Positions 1 to 9,166 of a DNA stretch of 64,000 nucleotides are shown in pieces. Numbering within the stretch: the first letter of the stretch is position 1; each line of letters begins with the position of its first letter. The position numbers and the translations under genes were made by a program. Below the pieces are notes generated by a model. The model was not told where the DNA came from. It searched no databases and saw only the letters and a list, made by a program, of their open reading frames with translations. Origin of the DNA: Psychroflexus salarius (GTDB lineage: Bacteria > Bacteroidota > Bacteroidia > Flavobacteriales > Flavobacteriaceae); assembly GCF_900129035.1 (NCBI RefSeq), contig NZ_FQTW01000002.1, positions 186,001-250,000 on the forward strand, read 5' to 3'.

Positions 1-190
1 AATTTAAATAATACCAAATCTCCCATAAAATAAGATAAATAAATAGTTTCTAATTGCCTTTCTCTTCGTTAAAAAAATGAAACGTAGCTATGGCTATGAT
101 TAATTTTTTTGCCTTGATTAAGACAATTATAATTCAATTTCTTTTGGTCTCATCTTATAGAATATTTTGTATAATTCTTTAAACCTTGTT

Positions 191-2944
191 TTATTTCAAT
201 TTCTTTTTGACTTCAACTTCTTGGTAAGCTTCAATAACATCGCCTTCTTTCAGGTCGTTGTAGTTTTTAATCTGCATACCACAATCGTAGCCTTTAGAAA
301 CTTCTTTTACGTCATCTTTAAAACGTTTTAATGATGCTAGTTCACCAGTGTAGATTACAATTCCATCACGGATTAATCTAATGCCAGAATTTCTATAAAT
401 TTTACCAGAAGTTACCATACAACCAGCTATAGTACCAATTTTAGAGATTTTAAATGTTTCTCTAACTTCAGCGTTACCAGTTATTTCTTCTTTAAGTTCT
501 GGAGACAGCATGCCTTCCATAGCATCTTTAATATCGTTAATCGCATCATAAATAATTGAGTACGAACGGATATCAATTTCTTCTTTATCAGCAAGCATTC
601 TAGCATTTCCAGCAGGCCTAACATTAAAGCCAATAATTACAGCATCAGATGCTGATGCTAGAAGCACATCGCTTTCAGTAATGGCACCAACGCCTTTATG
701 AATTATATTGACTTGAATTTCTTCAGTAGATAATTTTTGTAAACTATCAGTTAAAGCTTCAACAGAGCCATCAACATCTGCTTTTAGAATAATATTTAAT
801 TCTTTAAAGTCTCCTAATGCAATACGTCTTCCGATTTCATCAAGTGTAATGTGTTTTTGTGTTCTTACGCTTTGTTCACGTTGCAATTGTGTTCGTTTAG
901 AGGCAATATCTTTCGCTTCACGTTCATCTCGCATCACCTGGAAGGTATCACCTGCCTGTGGCGCTCCATCTAAACCTAGTAATGACACAGGTGTTGATGG
1001 TCCAGCTTCTTTAATTTTATGACCACGCTCATCGTGTATTGCTTTTACTTTACCGCTTGTGGTACCAGCTAAAACATAGTCTCCTACTTTTAATGTTCCT
1101 GATTGAACTAAAACTGTGGAGACATAACCTCTACCTTTATCTAAGAAAGCTTCAACAACAGTACCTGTAGCCGTTCGGTTAGGGTTTGCCTTAAGTTCTA
1201 AGATTTCAGCTTCTAATAATACTTTTTCTAATAAATCTTTAACACCATCACCTTTTTTAGCAGAAATATCTTGTGATTGAATTTTACCGCCCCAATCTTC
1301 TACTAAAAGATTCATATTAGCTAAAGATTCTTTTACTTTGTCTACGTTAGCAGTAGGTAAATCGACTTTATTAATTGCAAATATAATTGGCACACCAGCG
1401 GCTTGTGCGTGAGAAATAGCCTCTTTGGTTTGAGGTTTTACATCATCATCTGCTGCAATTACAATAATGGCAATATCAGTTACTTGAGCACCTCTTGCAC
1501 GCATAGCTGTAAAAGCTTCGTGACCTGGTGTATCTAAAAAGGCTATTTTTTGACCACCTTCAAGAATAACGCCATAGGCACCAATGTGTTGGGTAATTCC
1601 ACCACTTTCGCCAGCGATAACGTTTTCTTTTCTAATATAATCTAATAAAGATGTTTTACCATGATCAACGTGTCCCATTACGGTAACTATAGGAGCACGA
1701 GGTTCAAGATCTTCATCATTTTCTTCTACTTCTTCAACAGGTGCTTCAATTTCTGCTGTTACAAACTCTACTTCATAACCAAATTCTTCGGCAACAACTG
1801 AAAGTGTTTCAGCATCAAGACGTTGGTTCATCGTCACCATCATACCAAGTGACATACAGGCTGAAATAACTTTAGTTACGGGAACGTCCATCATAGAAGC
1901 CACTTCACTAACGGTTACAAATTCAGTTACCTTTAATACTTTGCTTTCAAGTTCTTGTTGGTCTGTTTCGTCTTGAGAACGTTGACGATGTTGTTGACGT
2001 TTATCTTTTCTATATTTAGCACCTTTACCTTTACTAGATTTTCCTTGAAGTTTTTCAAGTGTTTCTCTAATTTGCTTTTGTACATCAGCTTCAGAAGGCT
2101 CTTCTTTTACAACTTGTTTTTTCTTATTGCCGCCTTTAGATCTGTTATCTCTAAAGTTTGGTTTATTAGGTGCGTTTTTATTGATACGCTTACGCTTACG
2201 TTTTTTTGAGGCGGAGTTGTTTGAAGATTTTTTATCATCTTCTTTCTTTTTAGGTGTCTTTTTAAACTGATTTAAATCAATTTTTTGACCCGTAAAATTA
2301 GGTCCTTTTAACTTTGTGTACTGAGTTTCGTGCTTAACATCTTCAACTTTTTCTTCTGAATCCTTTTTTGGTGTTTCTGTTTTTGAAGTCTTATCTGAAA
2401 CTTTTGAGGCTGAAGGATTATTTTGACTTGGTTTTTGAGCTGATTTTTTGGGTTGGTCTTTATTTGTTTTAGGCTTAGGCTTTTTGGCTGATTTGTCTAA
2501 GTCTATTTTACCAACTTGTTTTGGTCCAGATAGTTTTGTTTTATTGGACTGCTTTTCTTTCGCTTCGGCTTCTTTTTTTGCTTTTGCTTCGGCTTCAGCT
2601 TCGGCAGCTTTTTTGGCTTTTTCAGCTTCGGCAGCTTTTTTTGTGGCTTCGGCTTCGCGCTTTGCTTCTTCTTCTTTTTTCTTTAGAAGTTCTTTTTCTC
2701 TTGCGAGTCGAAGTGCTTCTTTTTCTTTTTTACGCTCTTCACTTACTTCTTTAGATTCAACACGCTTAGATTTATCTGTCTCAAATTTATCAAATAACAC
2801 TTGATAAACATCTTGAGATATCTTAGTTGTGGGACGCGCCTCAATTTCGTAACCCTGAGAACCTAAATACTCGACAGCTCTATCAAGTGATATATTAAAT
2901 TCTTTAAGTACCTTATTTAATCTTTTTTGTTTTGCTTCAGCCAT
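191..2944 (-). CDS. infB: Translation initiation factor IF-2
   Basis: GTPase that brings initiator fMet-tRNA to the 30S subunit and promotes subunit joining. The 917 residues begin with an IF2_N domain (about 1-55), followed by a long Lys/Glu/Ala-rich linker (about 60-330). The G domain carries P-loop GHVDHGKT (424-431), DTPGH (471-475) and NKVD (525-528), followed by the usual C-terminal domains. The linker holds two copies of a short motif, TKLxGP..GKIDL (136-149) and [15 protein letters not shown] (210-224). It is the last gene of rimP-nusA-infB, 54 bp after nusA. Length is typical for Bacteroidetes. Identification is secure. The 190 bp downstream to the window edge show no gene. Confidence 0.98.
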   Translation of the reverse strand: MAEAKQKRLNKVLKEFNISLDRAVEYLGSQGYEIEARPTTKISQDVYQVLFDKFETDKSKRVESKEVSEERKKEKEALRLAREKELLKKKEEEAKREAEATKKAAEAEKAKKAAEAEAEAKAKKEAEAKEKQSNKTKLSGPKQVGKIDLDKSAKKPKPKTNKDQPKKSAQKPSQNNPSASKVSDKTSKTETPKKDSEEKVEDVKHETQYTKLKGPNFTGQKIDLNQFKKTPKKKEDDKKSSNNSASKKRKRKRINKNAPNKPNFRDNRSKGGNKKKQVVKEEPSEADVQKQIRETLEKLQGKSSKGKGAKYRKDKRQQHRQRSQDETDQQELESKVLKVTEFVTVSEVASMMDVPVTKVISACMSLGMMVTMNQRLDAETLSVVAEEFGYEVEFVTAEIEAPVEEVEENDEDLEPRAPIVTVMGHVDHGKTSLLDYIRKENVIAGESGGITQHIGAYGVILEGGQKIAFLDTPGHEAFTAMRARGAQVTDIAIIVIAADDDVKPQTKEAISHAQAAGVPIIFAINKVDLPTANVDKVKESLANMNLLVEDWGGKIQSQDISAKKGDGVKDLLEKVLLEAEILELKANPNRTATGTVVEAFLDKGRGYVSTVLVQSGTLKVGDYVLAGTTSGKVKAIHDERGHKIKEAGPSTPVSLLGLDGAPQAGDTFQVMRDEREAKDIASKRTQLQREQSVRTQKHITLDEIGRRIALGDFKELNIILKADVDGSVEALTDSLQKLSTEEIQVNIIHKGVGAITESDVLLASASDAVIIGFNVRPAGNARMLADKEEIDIRSYSIIYDAINDIKDAMEGMLSPELKEEITGNAEVRETFKISKIGTIAGCMVTSGKIYRNSGIRLIRDGIVIYTGELASLKRFKDDVKEVSKGYDCGMQIKNYNDLKEGDVIEAYQEVEVKKKLK

Positions 2945-2998
2945 AAATTGCCTCTAATAATTCTAATTTAATATTCAACAAAGATGAGTTTAAAAAAC

Positions 2999-4234
2999 TT
3001 ATTCTTCAAACTCTTCTTTTAAAATTTTGATGACGTTTAAAATCGTTTCTTCTTCTAAGTCAGTTCTTTTTAACAAATCGCCGACTTCTAATTCTAGTAT
3101 ACTTTTGGCTGTATCAAGGCCAATTCTTGAAAATTCGGCGATCACCCAATCTTCAATTTCATCTGAAAATTCAGATAACTCAACATCTTCATCCTGAACA
3201 TCATCTCTAAAGACTTCAATATCATAACCTGTTAATTTACAAGCTAATCTAATATTGTGACCACCACGACCAATCGCCTTAGAGACTTCTTCTGGTTTTA
3301 AAATAACCTCAGCATATTTTTTATCTTCATTCAGTTTTATATCTACTATTTTAGCAGGACTTAAAGAGCGTTGAATATAAAGTCTCGGGTTGGTTGTGTA
3401 ATTAATTACATCTATGTTTTCATTGCCGAGTTCTCTAACTATTCCGTGGATTCTAGAACCTTTCATTCCTACACAAGCACCAACAGGGTCAATTCGATCA
3501 TCATAAGTATCTACTGCAACTTTTGCTTTTTCTCCTGGTACACGTACAGCATCTTTGACATTGATTAAACCATCAAAAACCTCAGGAATTTCTTGTTCAA
3601 ATAATTTTTCTAAAAACTTAGGTGAAGTTCTTGATAAAATGATTGATGGTTTATTACCCTTAAGCTCAACATGTTCTATAACACCCCGAATATTGTCTCC
3701 TTTTCTGTAAAAATCTGAAGGTATTTGATGATCTTTAGGAATCACTAACTCATTACCTTCATCATCAAGTAAAATTACAACATTACGTCTTACATGATGA
3801 ACTTCTGCAGAGTAAATCTCACCAGTTAATTCATTAAAGTGTTTGTAAGTATTTGTACTATCATGCTCATTAATTTTAGAAATTAAATTTTGACGCAAAG
3901 CTAAAATTGCTCTTCGACCGAGTTGAAATAATTTAACTTCTTCAGAAACATCTTCGCCAACTTCAAAGTCAGGTTCTATCTTTTGAGCTTCAGAAAGTGA
4001 TATTTCTTTATTTTCATCTTCAACTTCACCGTCATTTACAACGATACGGTTTCGCCAAATTTCAAGATCACCTTTATCTGGATTAATGATAATATCGAAG
4101 TTATCGTCTTCACCATACTTTTTTTTCAATGCGTTTCTAAACACATCTTCAAGTATAGCCATTAATGTAACTCTGTCTATTAATTTATCGTCTTTGAACT
4201 CAGAAAACGAGTTAATTAAATCGATATTCTCCAT
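2999..4234 (-). CDS. nusA: Transcription termination/antitermination factor NusA
   Basis: RNA polymerase-binding factor that modulates pausing, intrinsic termination and antitermination. At 411 residues it has the N-terminal RNAP-binding domain, an S1 domain (about 135-200) and two KH domains, the second including the AIGRGGHNIRLA segment. It then ends in a short acidic helical tail. It lacks the full C-terminal acidic repeats of the 495-residue E. coli protein, as expected outside Proteobacteria. It starts 1 bp after the rimP stop, so the two are co-transcribed and probably translationally coupled. NusA itself could act on the hairpin in the operon leader (inference). Confidence 0.97.
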   Translation of the reverse strand: MENIDLINSFSEFKDDKLIDRVTLMAILEDVFRNALKKKYGEDDNFDIIINPDKGDLEIWRNRIVVNDGEVEDENKEISLSEAQKIEPDFEVGEDVSEEVKLFQLGRRAILALRQNLISKINEHDSTNTYKHFNELTGEIYSAEVHHVRRNVVILLDDEGNELVIPKDHQIPSDFYRKGDNIRGVIEHVELKGNKPSIILSRTSPKFLEKLFEQEIPEVFDGLINVKDAVRVPGEKAKVAVDTYDDRIDPVGACVGMKGSRIHGIVRELGNENIDVINYTTNPRLYIQRSLSPAKIVDIKLNEDKKYAEVILKPEEVSKAIGRGGHNIRLACKLTGYDIEVFRDDVQDEDVELSEFSDEIEDWVIAEFSRIGLDTAKSILELEVGDLLKRTDLEEETILNVIKILKEEFEE

Positions 4235-4235
4235 A

Positions 4236-4712
4236 TCACTTTTTGTTAAAATTTATCATCACTTTTGCTTCAATTATATCTTGTAATGGGATGGTTTTAG
4301 TTTTTTGAACTGTATGTTTCCCTTTTCCGACAGGCTTAGGTTCTCTTGCTTTCCACTCTAAAGAAATACTTTCGCCGTTAGCCTCAACCAAATCGGCTTT
4401 TATGGTTTGATCTTCTAGTTTTACCTCTAGTTTACGATTAATATTTTTTTGAAATTGCCTTGGCAAACGCAAAGGTGAAGTAGCCCCAAATGATGAAACA
4501 TCTAGTGAAAAATCTTCAACTTCACGATCTAAATTATGCTCAACAGCACGACTTAATGCAATGCAATCTTGAATTGAGACATCTCTATCGCCATCAATAA
4601 CCAGTTTAATATGGTTTTGAGAAGATATATCAAAATCTACTACAAATAAATGCGTATGTTCTTCAAGTGCGCTGTTTATTAAACGTTCTATGTGTGAAGC
4701 ATCTAGTGCCAT
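4236..4712 (-). CDS. rimP: Ribosome maturation factor RimP
   Basis: Assists maturation of the 30S subunit. The 158 residues have the RimP two-domain arrangement with motifs such as LVIDGDRDVSIQDC and a C-terminal SH3-like part. The position as first gene of rimP-nusA-infB is the classic order. The ATG at 4710-4712 lies 8 bases after the T5 run of a perfect 20-base palindrome, so the operon leader contains a terminator-like element just before this start. No Shine-Dalgarno sequence is visible. Confidence 0.95.
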   Translation of the reverse strand: MALDASHIERLINSALEEHTHLFVVDFDISSQNHIKLVIDGDRDVSIQDCIALSRAVEHNLDREVEDFSLDVSSFGATSPLRLPRQFQKNINRKLEVKLEDQTIKADLVEANGESISLEWKAREPKPVGKGKHTVQKTKTIPLQDIIEAKVMINFNKK

Positions 4713-4720
4713 AAGCCTAT

Positions 4721-4745
4721 AAAAAGAGGGGACAATTGTCCCCTC
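4721..4745 (-). terminator. Terminator-like hairpin in the rimP-nusA-infB leader
   Basis: On the minus strand a perfect 20-base palindrome (4726-4745, GAGGGGACAATTGTCCCCTC) is followed at once by five T. The rimP start codon lies 8 bases after the T run. The hairpin is downstream of the probable promoter, so it would be transcribed into the leader. It looks like an attenuator of the operon that encodes NusA. The alternative is a terminator against upstream transcription, but the neighbouring gene at 4848 points away, so there is no obvious upstream transcript to stop. Confidence 0.7.
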
Positions 4746-4762
4746 GCATAATTAATCTTTTG

Positions 4763-4770
4763 CAAATATA
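4763..4770 (-). promoter_or_regulatory. Probable promoter -7 element for rimP-nusA-infB
   Basis: TATATTTG on the minus strand matches the Bacteroidetes -7 consensus TAnnTTTG. Transcription would start near 4756, about 10 bases before the leader hairpin. No well-spaced TTG/TTTG -33 element was found. Confidence 0.5.
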
Positions 4771-4847
4771 CATATTTATTTTGATTTAGAAAAAACAAAG
4801 CTTATTCGGAATAAATTTTGTATTTTTAGTTAAAATTTAAGATCAAA

Positions 4848-5684
4848 ATGAATAAAATTTTAGTCCCAACAGATTTTTCCGAACAAGCCAATAATGCATT
4901 AAAAGTTAGCGCTCAAATTGCTAAACAACATGATTGTGAAATTTACTTATTACACTTATTAGATTTACCATTAGACTTAATAGATCCCGTAAATGAAGGT
5001 GTTGGTAACGATTTACCTGAAGCTTTATTTTTCATGAAGCTGGCACACAAACGTTTTACAGAAACTTTTGAAACTTTTGAAAAAGAACTTGAAGGTATAA
5101 AAGTTCATGAAACAGTTGAGTTTAATGAAGCTTTTGATGGAATTTTAGAAATCTCAAAAAAATACGAATGCGATATGATTGTTATGGGTTCTAACGGAGC
5201 TGAAGGCTTAAAAGAAATATTTGTTGGCTCTAACACTGAAAAAGTAGTTAGACATGCAGAAATTCCGGTATTAGTTGTTAAAGAAAGTTTAGACATATCA
5301 AAAATTAAAAGCATTTCATTTGCATCAAGTTTAAAATCTAGCCAAAAATCTACTTTTACAAAAGCCATTAATCTTGCTCAAAGTTTTAATGCTCAACTCA
5401 AATTAGTTTACATCAACACACCAGAAAATTTTAAGACAACCCGACAAATCAACGAACGTTTTAAAACTTTTACAGAAGACATTAACCTTGATGAAATTGA
5501 TTTTAAGGTTTATGCCGACAAGTCTATTGAAGAAGGCATAAAAAACTACTCGGAGGATATTAATGCTAACATGATTAGCATTGGTACACATGGCAGAAAA
5601 GGAATTTCTCACTTCTTTAATGGCAGCCTTTCTGAAAACCTAGTCAACCATTCTAAACGACCAGTAATTACATTTAAAATTTAA
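4848..5684 (+). CDS. Universal stress protein, two UspA domains
   Basis: Tandem-domain UspA protein of 278 residues, cytoplasmic. Both halves keep the nucleotide-binding pattern G-x2-G-x9-G-S: G114/G117/G127-S128 and G246/G249/G259-S260. ATP binding is therefore likely in both domains. The first domain starts with the usual KILVPTDFS strand. It is transcribed divergently from rimP with 135 bp between, and a near-match -7 box (TATTTTTA) lies about 20 bp upstream. Its 3' end overlaps the convergent gene at 5674 by 11 bp. The specific stress role cannot be read from sequence. Confidence 0.93.
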   Translation: MNKILVPTDFSEQANNALKVSAQIAKQHDCEIYLLHLLDLPLDLIDPVNEGVGNDLPEALFFMKLAHKRFTETFETFEKELEGIKVHETVEFNEAFDGILEISKKYECDMIVMGSNGAEGLKEIFVGSNTEKVVRHAEIPVLVVKESLDISKIKSISFASSLKSSQKSTFTKAINLAQSFNAQLKLVYINTPENFKTTRQINERFKTFTEDINLDEIDFKVYADKSIEEGIKNYSEDINANMISIGTHGRKGISHFFNGSLSENLVNHSKRPVITFKI

Positions 5685-7128
5685 GCAAAGCTTGTTTTAA
5701 GCCAGAATTTACAAAAGACCAAATAAAATTCCATAAAGATTTAGTTTGGTCTTTTTCTATATTTTGTAATTGAAAAGAAGTGTTTAGAGAACGCTTAATC
5801 ATTTTATTAGCCATTAAACTTACAAATTGGCGTTTGCGACCTTTATTATTATACAAAGTCACTTCAATATCAGATGAATTTAAATTAAAAATGCCACTAG
5901 CTGAATTATCTCGTGATCTTATGTTAGTCTTAATTGAATTAAACTTACCTGAAATACCCGTTTTAATACTTTGCTCTAGTAATTCTGAAAAACGATTGGC
6001 TAAAATATTTTGACCACTTATTTCGGCTGTAAAATCTTCGGTTGAAGTAGATAAATTGTAAGATAATCCCAAATTAATTTCGGAAGCTTTATTAAGCCTA
6101 AATTGAGCATTTAGTCGAGCTAAATTAGATGACTTTGGTAGTTTAAAATTATTTAAATTAGTTAAAGTTAAATTCAAATCATTAAATACAACAGGCGCAA
6201 AATCTTTATTAATCCTATGTTTTTCTGCGTAAGTAATCGTTGCATGATCAACCCATAAGCTGTCAAGCATAAATCTAAAATTTAAATTTTGTAGCTGCTG
6301 TACATAATTAAGTTTTAAGCTTTTGTCGTCTTTAAGCGTTTTATCTCTTGAAATTTTAAAGTTTAAAGAATCTGTTTTTAAACGACTTAATCTTAGATTA
6401 GAAATACTTGTGTTTTTAAAATTTAATTCTGCCAAAGTTGAATTAATTGAAAAGGCTTCTAAATGCATTAAATCGGTTTCATGACTAATTTGTTTCCCGT
6501 AATCATGTTTTGAAAACAGCGGTAAAATTTTGAGTTGAGCTATTTCAAATGCCTTATTTTTATAATTAAACTTACTAAGCTGAAGTTTTTGTAAATGATT
6601 AATAGGATAGTTTAAATGATCAAATCTTAAATAACTTAATTGTTCTAAGTTGAAGTTTTTATAGATATTAACTTGATTAACTAATGTATTTAGATTAGTT
6701 AATTTTCCTGTTTTTTGAGCTTTGTTAATTGTAAAATTGACATTTTTTAGCTCAAGTTGATTTAAGCTTACTTTTTTATCCTGGGACTGACTCGATTTTT
6801 GAGTAGTTTTATTTAGTGCGTTAACTTCAACAGAAGCAGTGTTTAATTGCAAGTATTCAATTTCAACTTGGCTACTCGTGATTGTAGATAGGTAATTCAA
6901 ATTCAGTTTAACTTCTTCTGCATCAATCTTCAACTTGGGTGACTTATAATTAACATTTACAAGCGATAAATTTCCTAATAAACTAATATTTAATTCAACA
7001 AAATTTAAGCCTTTAATGCCAAGGAGTTTCTGTTCAGCTTTATGTTTAATAATGGTAAGACCTATAAAATACAGGCTAAAAACGACTATTAAAGTAATAA
7101 GCGGTTTTTTGTAACTGATTGTTTTCAT
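5674..7128 (-). CDS. AsmA-like membrane-anchored protein, function unknown
   Basis: 484 residues with one N-terminal membrane segment (about 10-28) and a long remainder rich in Asn, Leu, Lys and Ser with repeated beta-strand patterns. This resembles the AsmA/DUF748-type proteins that lie across the periplasm and are linked to envelope lipid traffic. I do not recognise a close named family, so the function is an inference from architecture. It lies 153 bp downstream of the stress-protein gene at 7282 on the same strand and converges with the other stress-protein gene, overlapping it by 11 bp. Confidence 0.65.
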   Translation of the reverse strand: MKTISYKKPLITLIVVFSLYFIGLTIIKHKAEQKLLGIKGLNFVELNISLLGNLSLVNVNYKSPKLKIDAEEVKLNLNYLSTITSSQVEIEYLQLNTASVEVNALNKTTQKSSQSQDKKVSLNQLELKNVNFTINKAQKTGKLTNLNTLVNQVNIYKNFNLEQLSYLRFDHLNYPINHLQKLQLSKFNYKNKAFEIAQLKILPLFSKHDYGKQISHETDLMHLEAFSINSTLAELNFKNTSISNLRLSRLKTDSLNFKISRDKTLKDDKSLKLNYVQQLQNLNFRFMLDSLWVDHATITYAEKHRINKDFAPVVFNDLNLTLTNLNNFKLPKSSNLARLNAQFRLNKASEINLGLSYNLSTSTEDFTAEISGQNILANRFSELLEQSIKTGISGKFNSIKTNIRSRDNSASGIFNLNSSDIEVTLYNNKGRKRQFVSLMANKMIKRSLNTSFQLQNIEKDQTKSLWNFIWSFVNSGLKQALLKF

Positions 7129-7281
7129 AAGTGTTTACTCGAATTATACATTAGAAAATCTATTACGGCCTGAAACTACTTCAAAATCAACATTTCATTG
7201 GTGATTTTATCGTGTTTTCAAACCTCATCATAAAGTTCTAGCGCATATATCAAGTTTAAAGATACACTTTATCTATATAAT

Positions 7282-8073
7282 TTAGCCATGTAAAAACAAC
7301 ATTGGTAAATTGTTATGGCAAATTTGTTTTGCAGAGTTTTTCTTAGTCGAGAAAACCAGATTAAATACGCTTAAATTTTTAGCAAACATGACTATAGTGT
7401 CATAACCAACGCTGGCGCATTTTTTAGCAGAAGAGATATGATTTTCTGAAATTCTTTGAATGCCAATATTAGACAAAACTTCGTTGATTTTTTGCTTGGT
7501 AGTTAATTGTATTTGCGTTAATTCAAGGTTATTTTGTACTGAAAGCAAGTCTATGTTTTTCTCTGAAAAATCATAAATTTCACTTAACACAGAAAACACC
7601 TTGTGTTCAACATTAATAGAAAAGTCTGTTGGGAGTAGTAGTTTTTTAGGTGATTTTAGACATGTGTTTTTAGACACTAATAAAACAGGGCAATTAACCT
7701 TAGTAATAACATCAACCGTTTTTTTATCTAAATCAATTTCGTCTTCAATTTGGTGTTGATGGCTATTACCAACAATAATTAAGTCTATATCTTGGCGTTT
7801 AACAAAATCGCGAATACTATCAAGATATTGACCTTCAATAAAATGTGTATTTAATTGATGTAATGGATTGTTTTGATCTTTAAAAACCTTTAAATCTTTG
7901 TTGAGTTTAGATTCAAAAATTGTGTTGCATTTTCCAGAGCAGGAATCTCCGGAGCAAGGCTTTTTGACGTGCATTAACGTGATTTTCGCAGGCTTATCTC
8001 GCAAAAGAATGCTTGCATACTTCATCACGTGATTAGCTGTGCTAGAAAAATCGGTTAATAATAAAACATTCAT
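7282..8073 (-). CDS. Universal stress protein with N-terminal cysteine cluster
   Basis: 263-residue UspA-family protein with two degenerate halves. The start MNVLLLTDFS is the typical first strand. In domain 1 the nucleotide motif is broken (G102-N-S-H105 in place of G-x2-G), so it is probably not an ATP-binding type. An unusual cluster C40-SGDS-C45-SGK-C49 follows the second strand and could bind metal or respond to redox (inference). A TAnnTTTG box and an upstream CRP/FNR-like palindrome precede it. The adjacent upstream gene encodes a receiver-CRP regulator, which suggests this gene is its target. Confidence 0.85.
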   Translation of the reverse strand: MNVLLLTDFSSTANHVMKYASILLRDKPAKITLMHVKKPCSGDSCSGKCNTIFESKLNKDLKVFKDQNNPLHQLNTHFIEGQYLDSIRDFVKRQDIDLIIVGNSHQHQIEDEIDLDKKTVDVITKVNCPVLLVSKNTCLKSPKKLLLPTDFSINVEHKVFSVLSEIYDFSEKNIDLLSVQNNLELTQIQLTTKQKINEVLSNIGIQRISENHISSAKKCASVGYDTIVMFAKNLSVFNLVFSTKKNSAKQICHNNLPMLFLHG

Positions 8074-8090
8074 AAGCCTAAATATGGCTA

Positions 8091-8098
8091 CAAATGTA
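8091..8098 (-). promoter_or_regulatory. Promoter -7 element of the 7282-8073 stress-protein gene
   Basis: TACATTTG on the minus strand is an exact TAnnTTTG match 18 bases before the ATG. Start of transcription would be near 8085. No TTG at the ideal -33 distance is seen, which fits a promoter that needs an activator. Confidence 0.6.
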
Positions 8099-8118
8099 TT
8101 TTAGAGTTTTTAGTATTT

Positions 8119-8136
8119 ACATGACAAAAATCATGT
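8119..8136. promoter_or_regulatory. CRP/FNR-type palindrome upstream of stress-protein promoter
   Basis: ACATGA-N6-TCATGT is a perfect dyad with 6-base arms and the TGA-N6-TCA core of CRP/FNR-family sites. It fills the short gap between the stop codon of the receiver-CRP regulator (8138) and the stress-protein promoter. Its centre (8127.5) is about 42-43 bases from the predicted transcription start, the position used by class II CRP-type activators. Binding by the neighbouring regulator is inferred. Confidence 0.5.
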
Positions 8137-8137
8137 T

Positions 8138-9166
8138 TCAAGAGATATTTTTAAGTGCTTCAAAATCATTGATTTTAATATTTCTTCCTTCAACATCTAT
8201 AATGCCTTCTTTCTTAAATGTAGAAAGTGTTCTAATTAAACTTTCTGAAGCGATCCCGGCAACTGCAGCTAAATCTGCTCTTGAAATTCTTATTTGTTTC
8301 AGTTTGTTTTTCTTTAAACGTTCAGCAAAGAGTAAAATGGTTTGGGCAGTTTTCTTTTTCACAGAACTGTAAGCCATTTCTAAAAGCTGTGTTTTAGTTT
8401 CGTTTAATGAATCGCCCAAAGTATCGATAAACTCAAACATAACTTGTGGGCTCTGAACAAAAAAGTTTTTAAAATCCTCTAATGAGATTTCGTAGAGTTT
8501 GGTTTTTTCTAAAGCTGTAGCGTTCTCGATAAAGCTAGTGGTTTTGGTAAAGCTGATGTGTCCAAAAAAGTTATCGTCTCTAAAAAGTGCTGTTGTCAAC
8601 TCTTTACCATTTTCTTCAATTTGATGTGTTTTAACAACGCCGTGTTCTATCAAAAAAACTTTATTAGCTGTTTGTCCTGCCTCATAAATATGCTCGCCAG
8701 CTTGGTAAAATTTAAGCTCAAAATCTTTGATTTTTTCTTTTAAAGCCTCAAAAGATTGTAAGTTATTATTAGTTGAATTTTGTGCTTGTAATATTTTTGT
8801 CTTGGCTAAACGGCTTTCTATGGCACTGATAAGCTCGTCTTCTTCAAAAGGTTTTGTCAGGTAATCATCGGCGCCGAGATCCATTCCTTTTCTAATATCT
8901 TTATGATCGGTTTTAGCAGAAAGAAAAATAAAAGGTATGGCTTGTGTTTTAGGGTTATCACTTACAGCCTTTAAAACATCGTAACCATCAACTTTTGGCA
9001 TCATGATATCGCATACAATAATATCAGGCATAAAGCCTTCAACTTTTGCAATACCAATTTCGCCATCTTGTGCTGTTTCGACAGTATAGTCTGAAAGTTC
9101 TAAAATTTCAGCTGTATTCTCTCTAACAGTTGTATCGTCTTCAATTAAAAGTATTTTTTTACTCAT
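8138..9166 (-). CDS. Response regulator fused to CRP/FNR-type transcription factor
   Basis: 342 residues from the chosen start. Receiver domain about 4-120 with phosphoacceptor D53 and conserved K105 (TKPF); cyclic-nucleotide-binding fold about 150-265; CRP-type winged helix-turn-helix about 292-335. The receiver replaces the usual ligand input. The N-terminal Cys set of FNR proteins is absent. An in-frame ATG at 9220 exists inside the kinase gene, but the start at 9166 gives the canonical MSKKILLIEDD beginning and an 8-bp ATGAGTAA overlap with the kinase stop. It functions as output of the kinase at 9159-10415. Confidence 0.92.
   Translation of the reverse strand: MSKKILLIEDDTTVRENTAEILELSDYTVETAQDGEIGIAKVEGFMPDIIVCDIMMPKVDGYDVLKAVSDNPKTQAIPFIFLSAKTDHKDIRKGMDLGADDYLTKPFEEDELISAIESRLAKTKILQAQNSTNNNLQSFEALKEKIKDFELKFYQAGEHIYEAGQTANKVFLIEHGVVKTHQIEENGKELTTALFRDDNFFGHISFTKTTSFIENATALEKTKLYEISLEDFKNFFVQSPQVMFEFIDTLGDSLNETKTQLLEMAYSSVKKKTAQTILLFAERLKKNKLKQIRISRADLAAVAGIASESLIRTLSTFKKEGIIDVEGRNIKINDFEALKNIS

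Noticed and set aside
1-190. Gene fragment at the left edge
   Set aside because: All frames are short and interrupted; the stretch looks like the 3' region of infB.
2448-2804. Open frame opposite the Lys/Ala/Glu-rich linker of infB
   Set aside because: It reads a repetitive Leu/Phe/Ser/Ala pattern that is the reverse complement of the linker codons. It is a shadow of infB and has no promoter.
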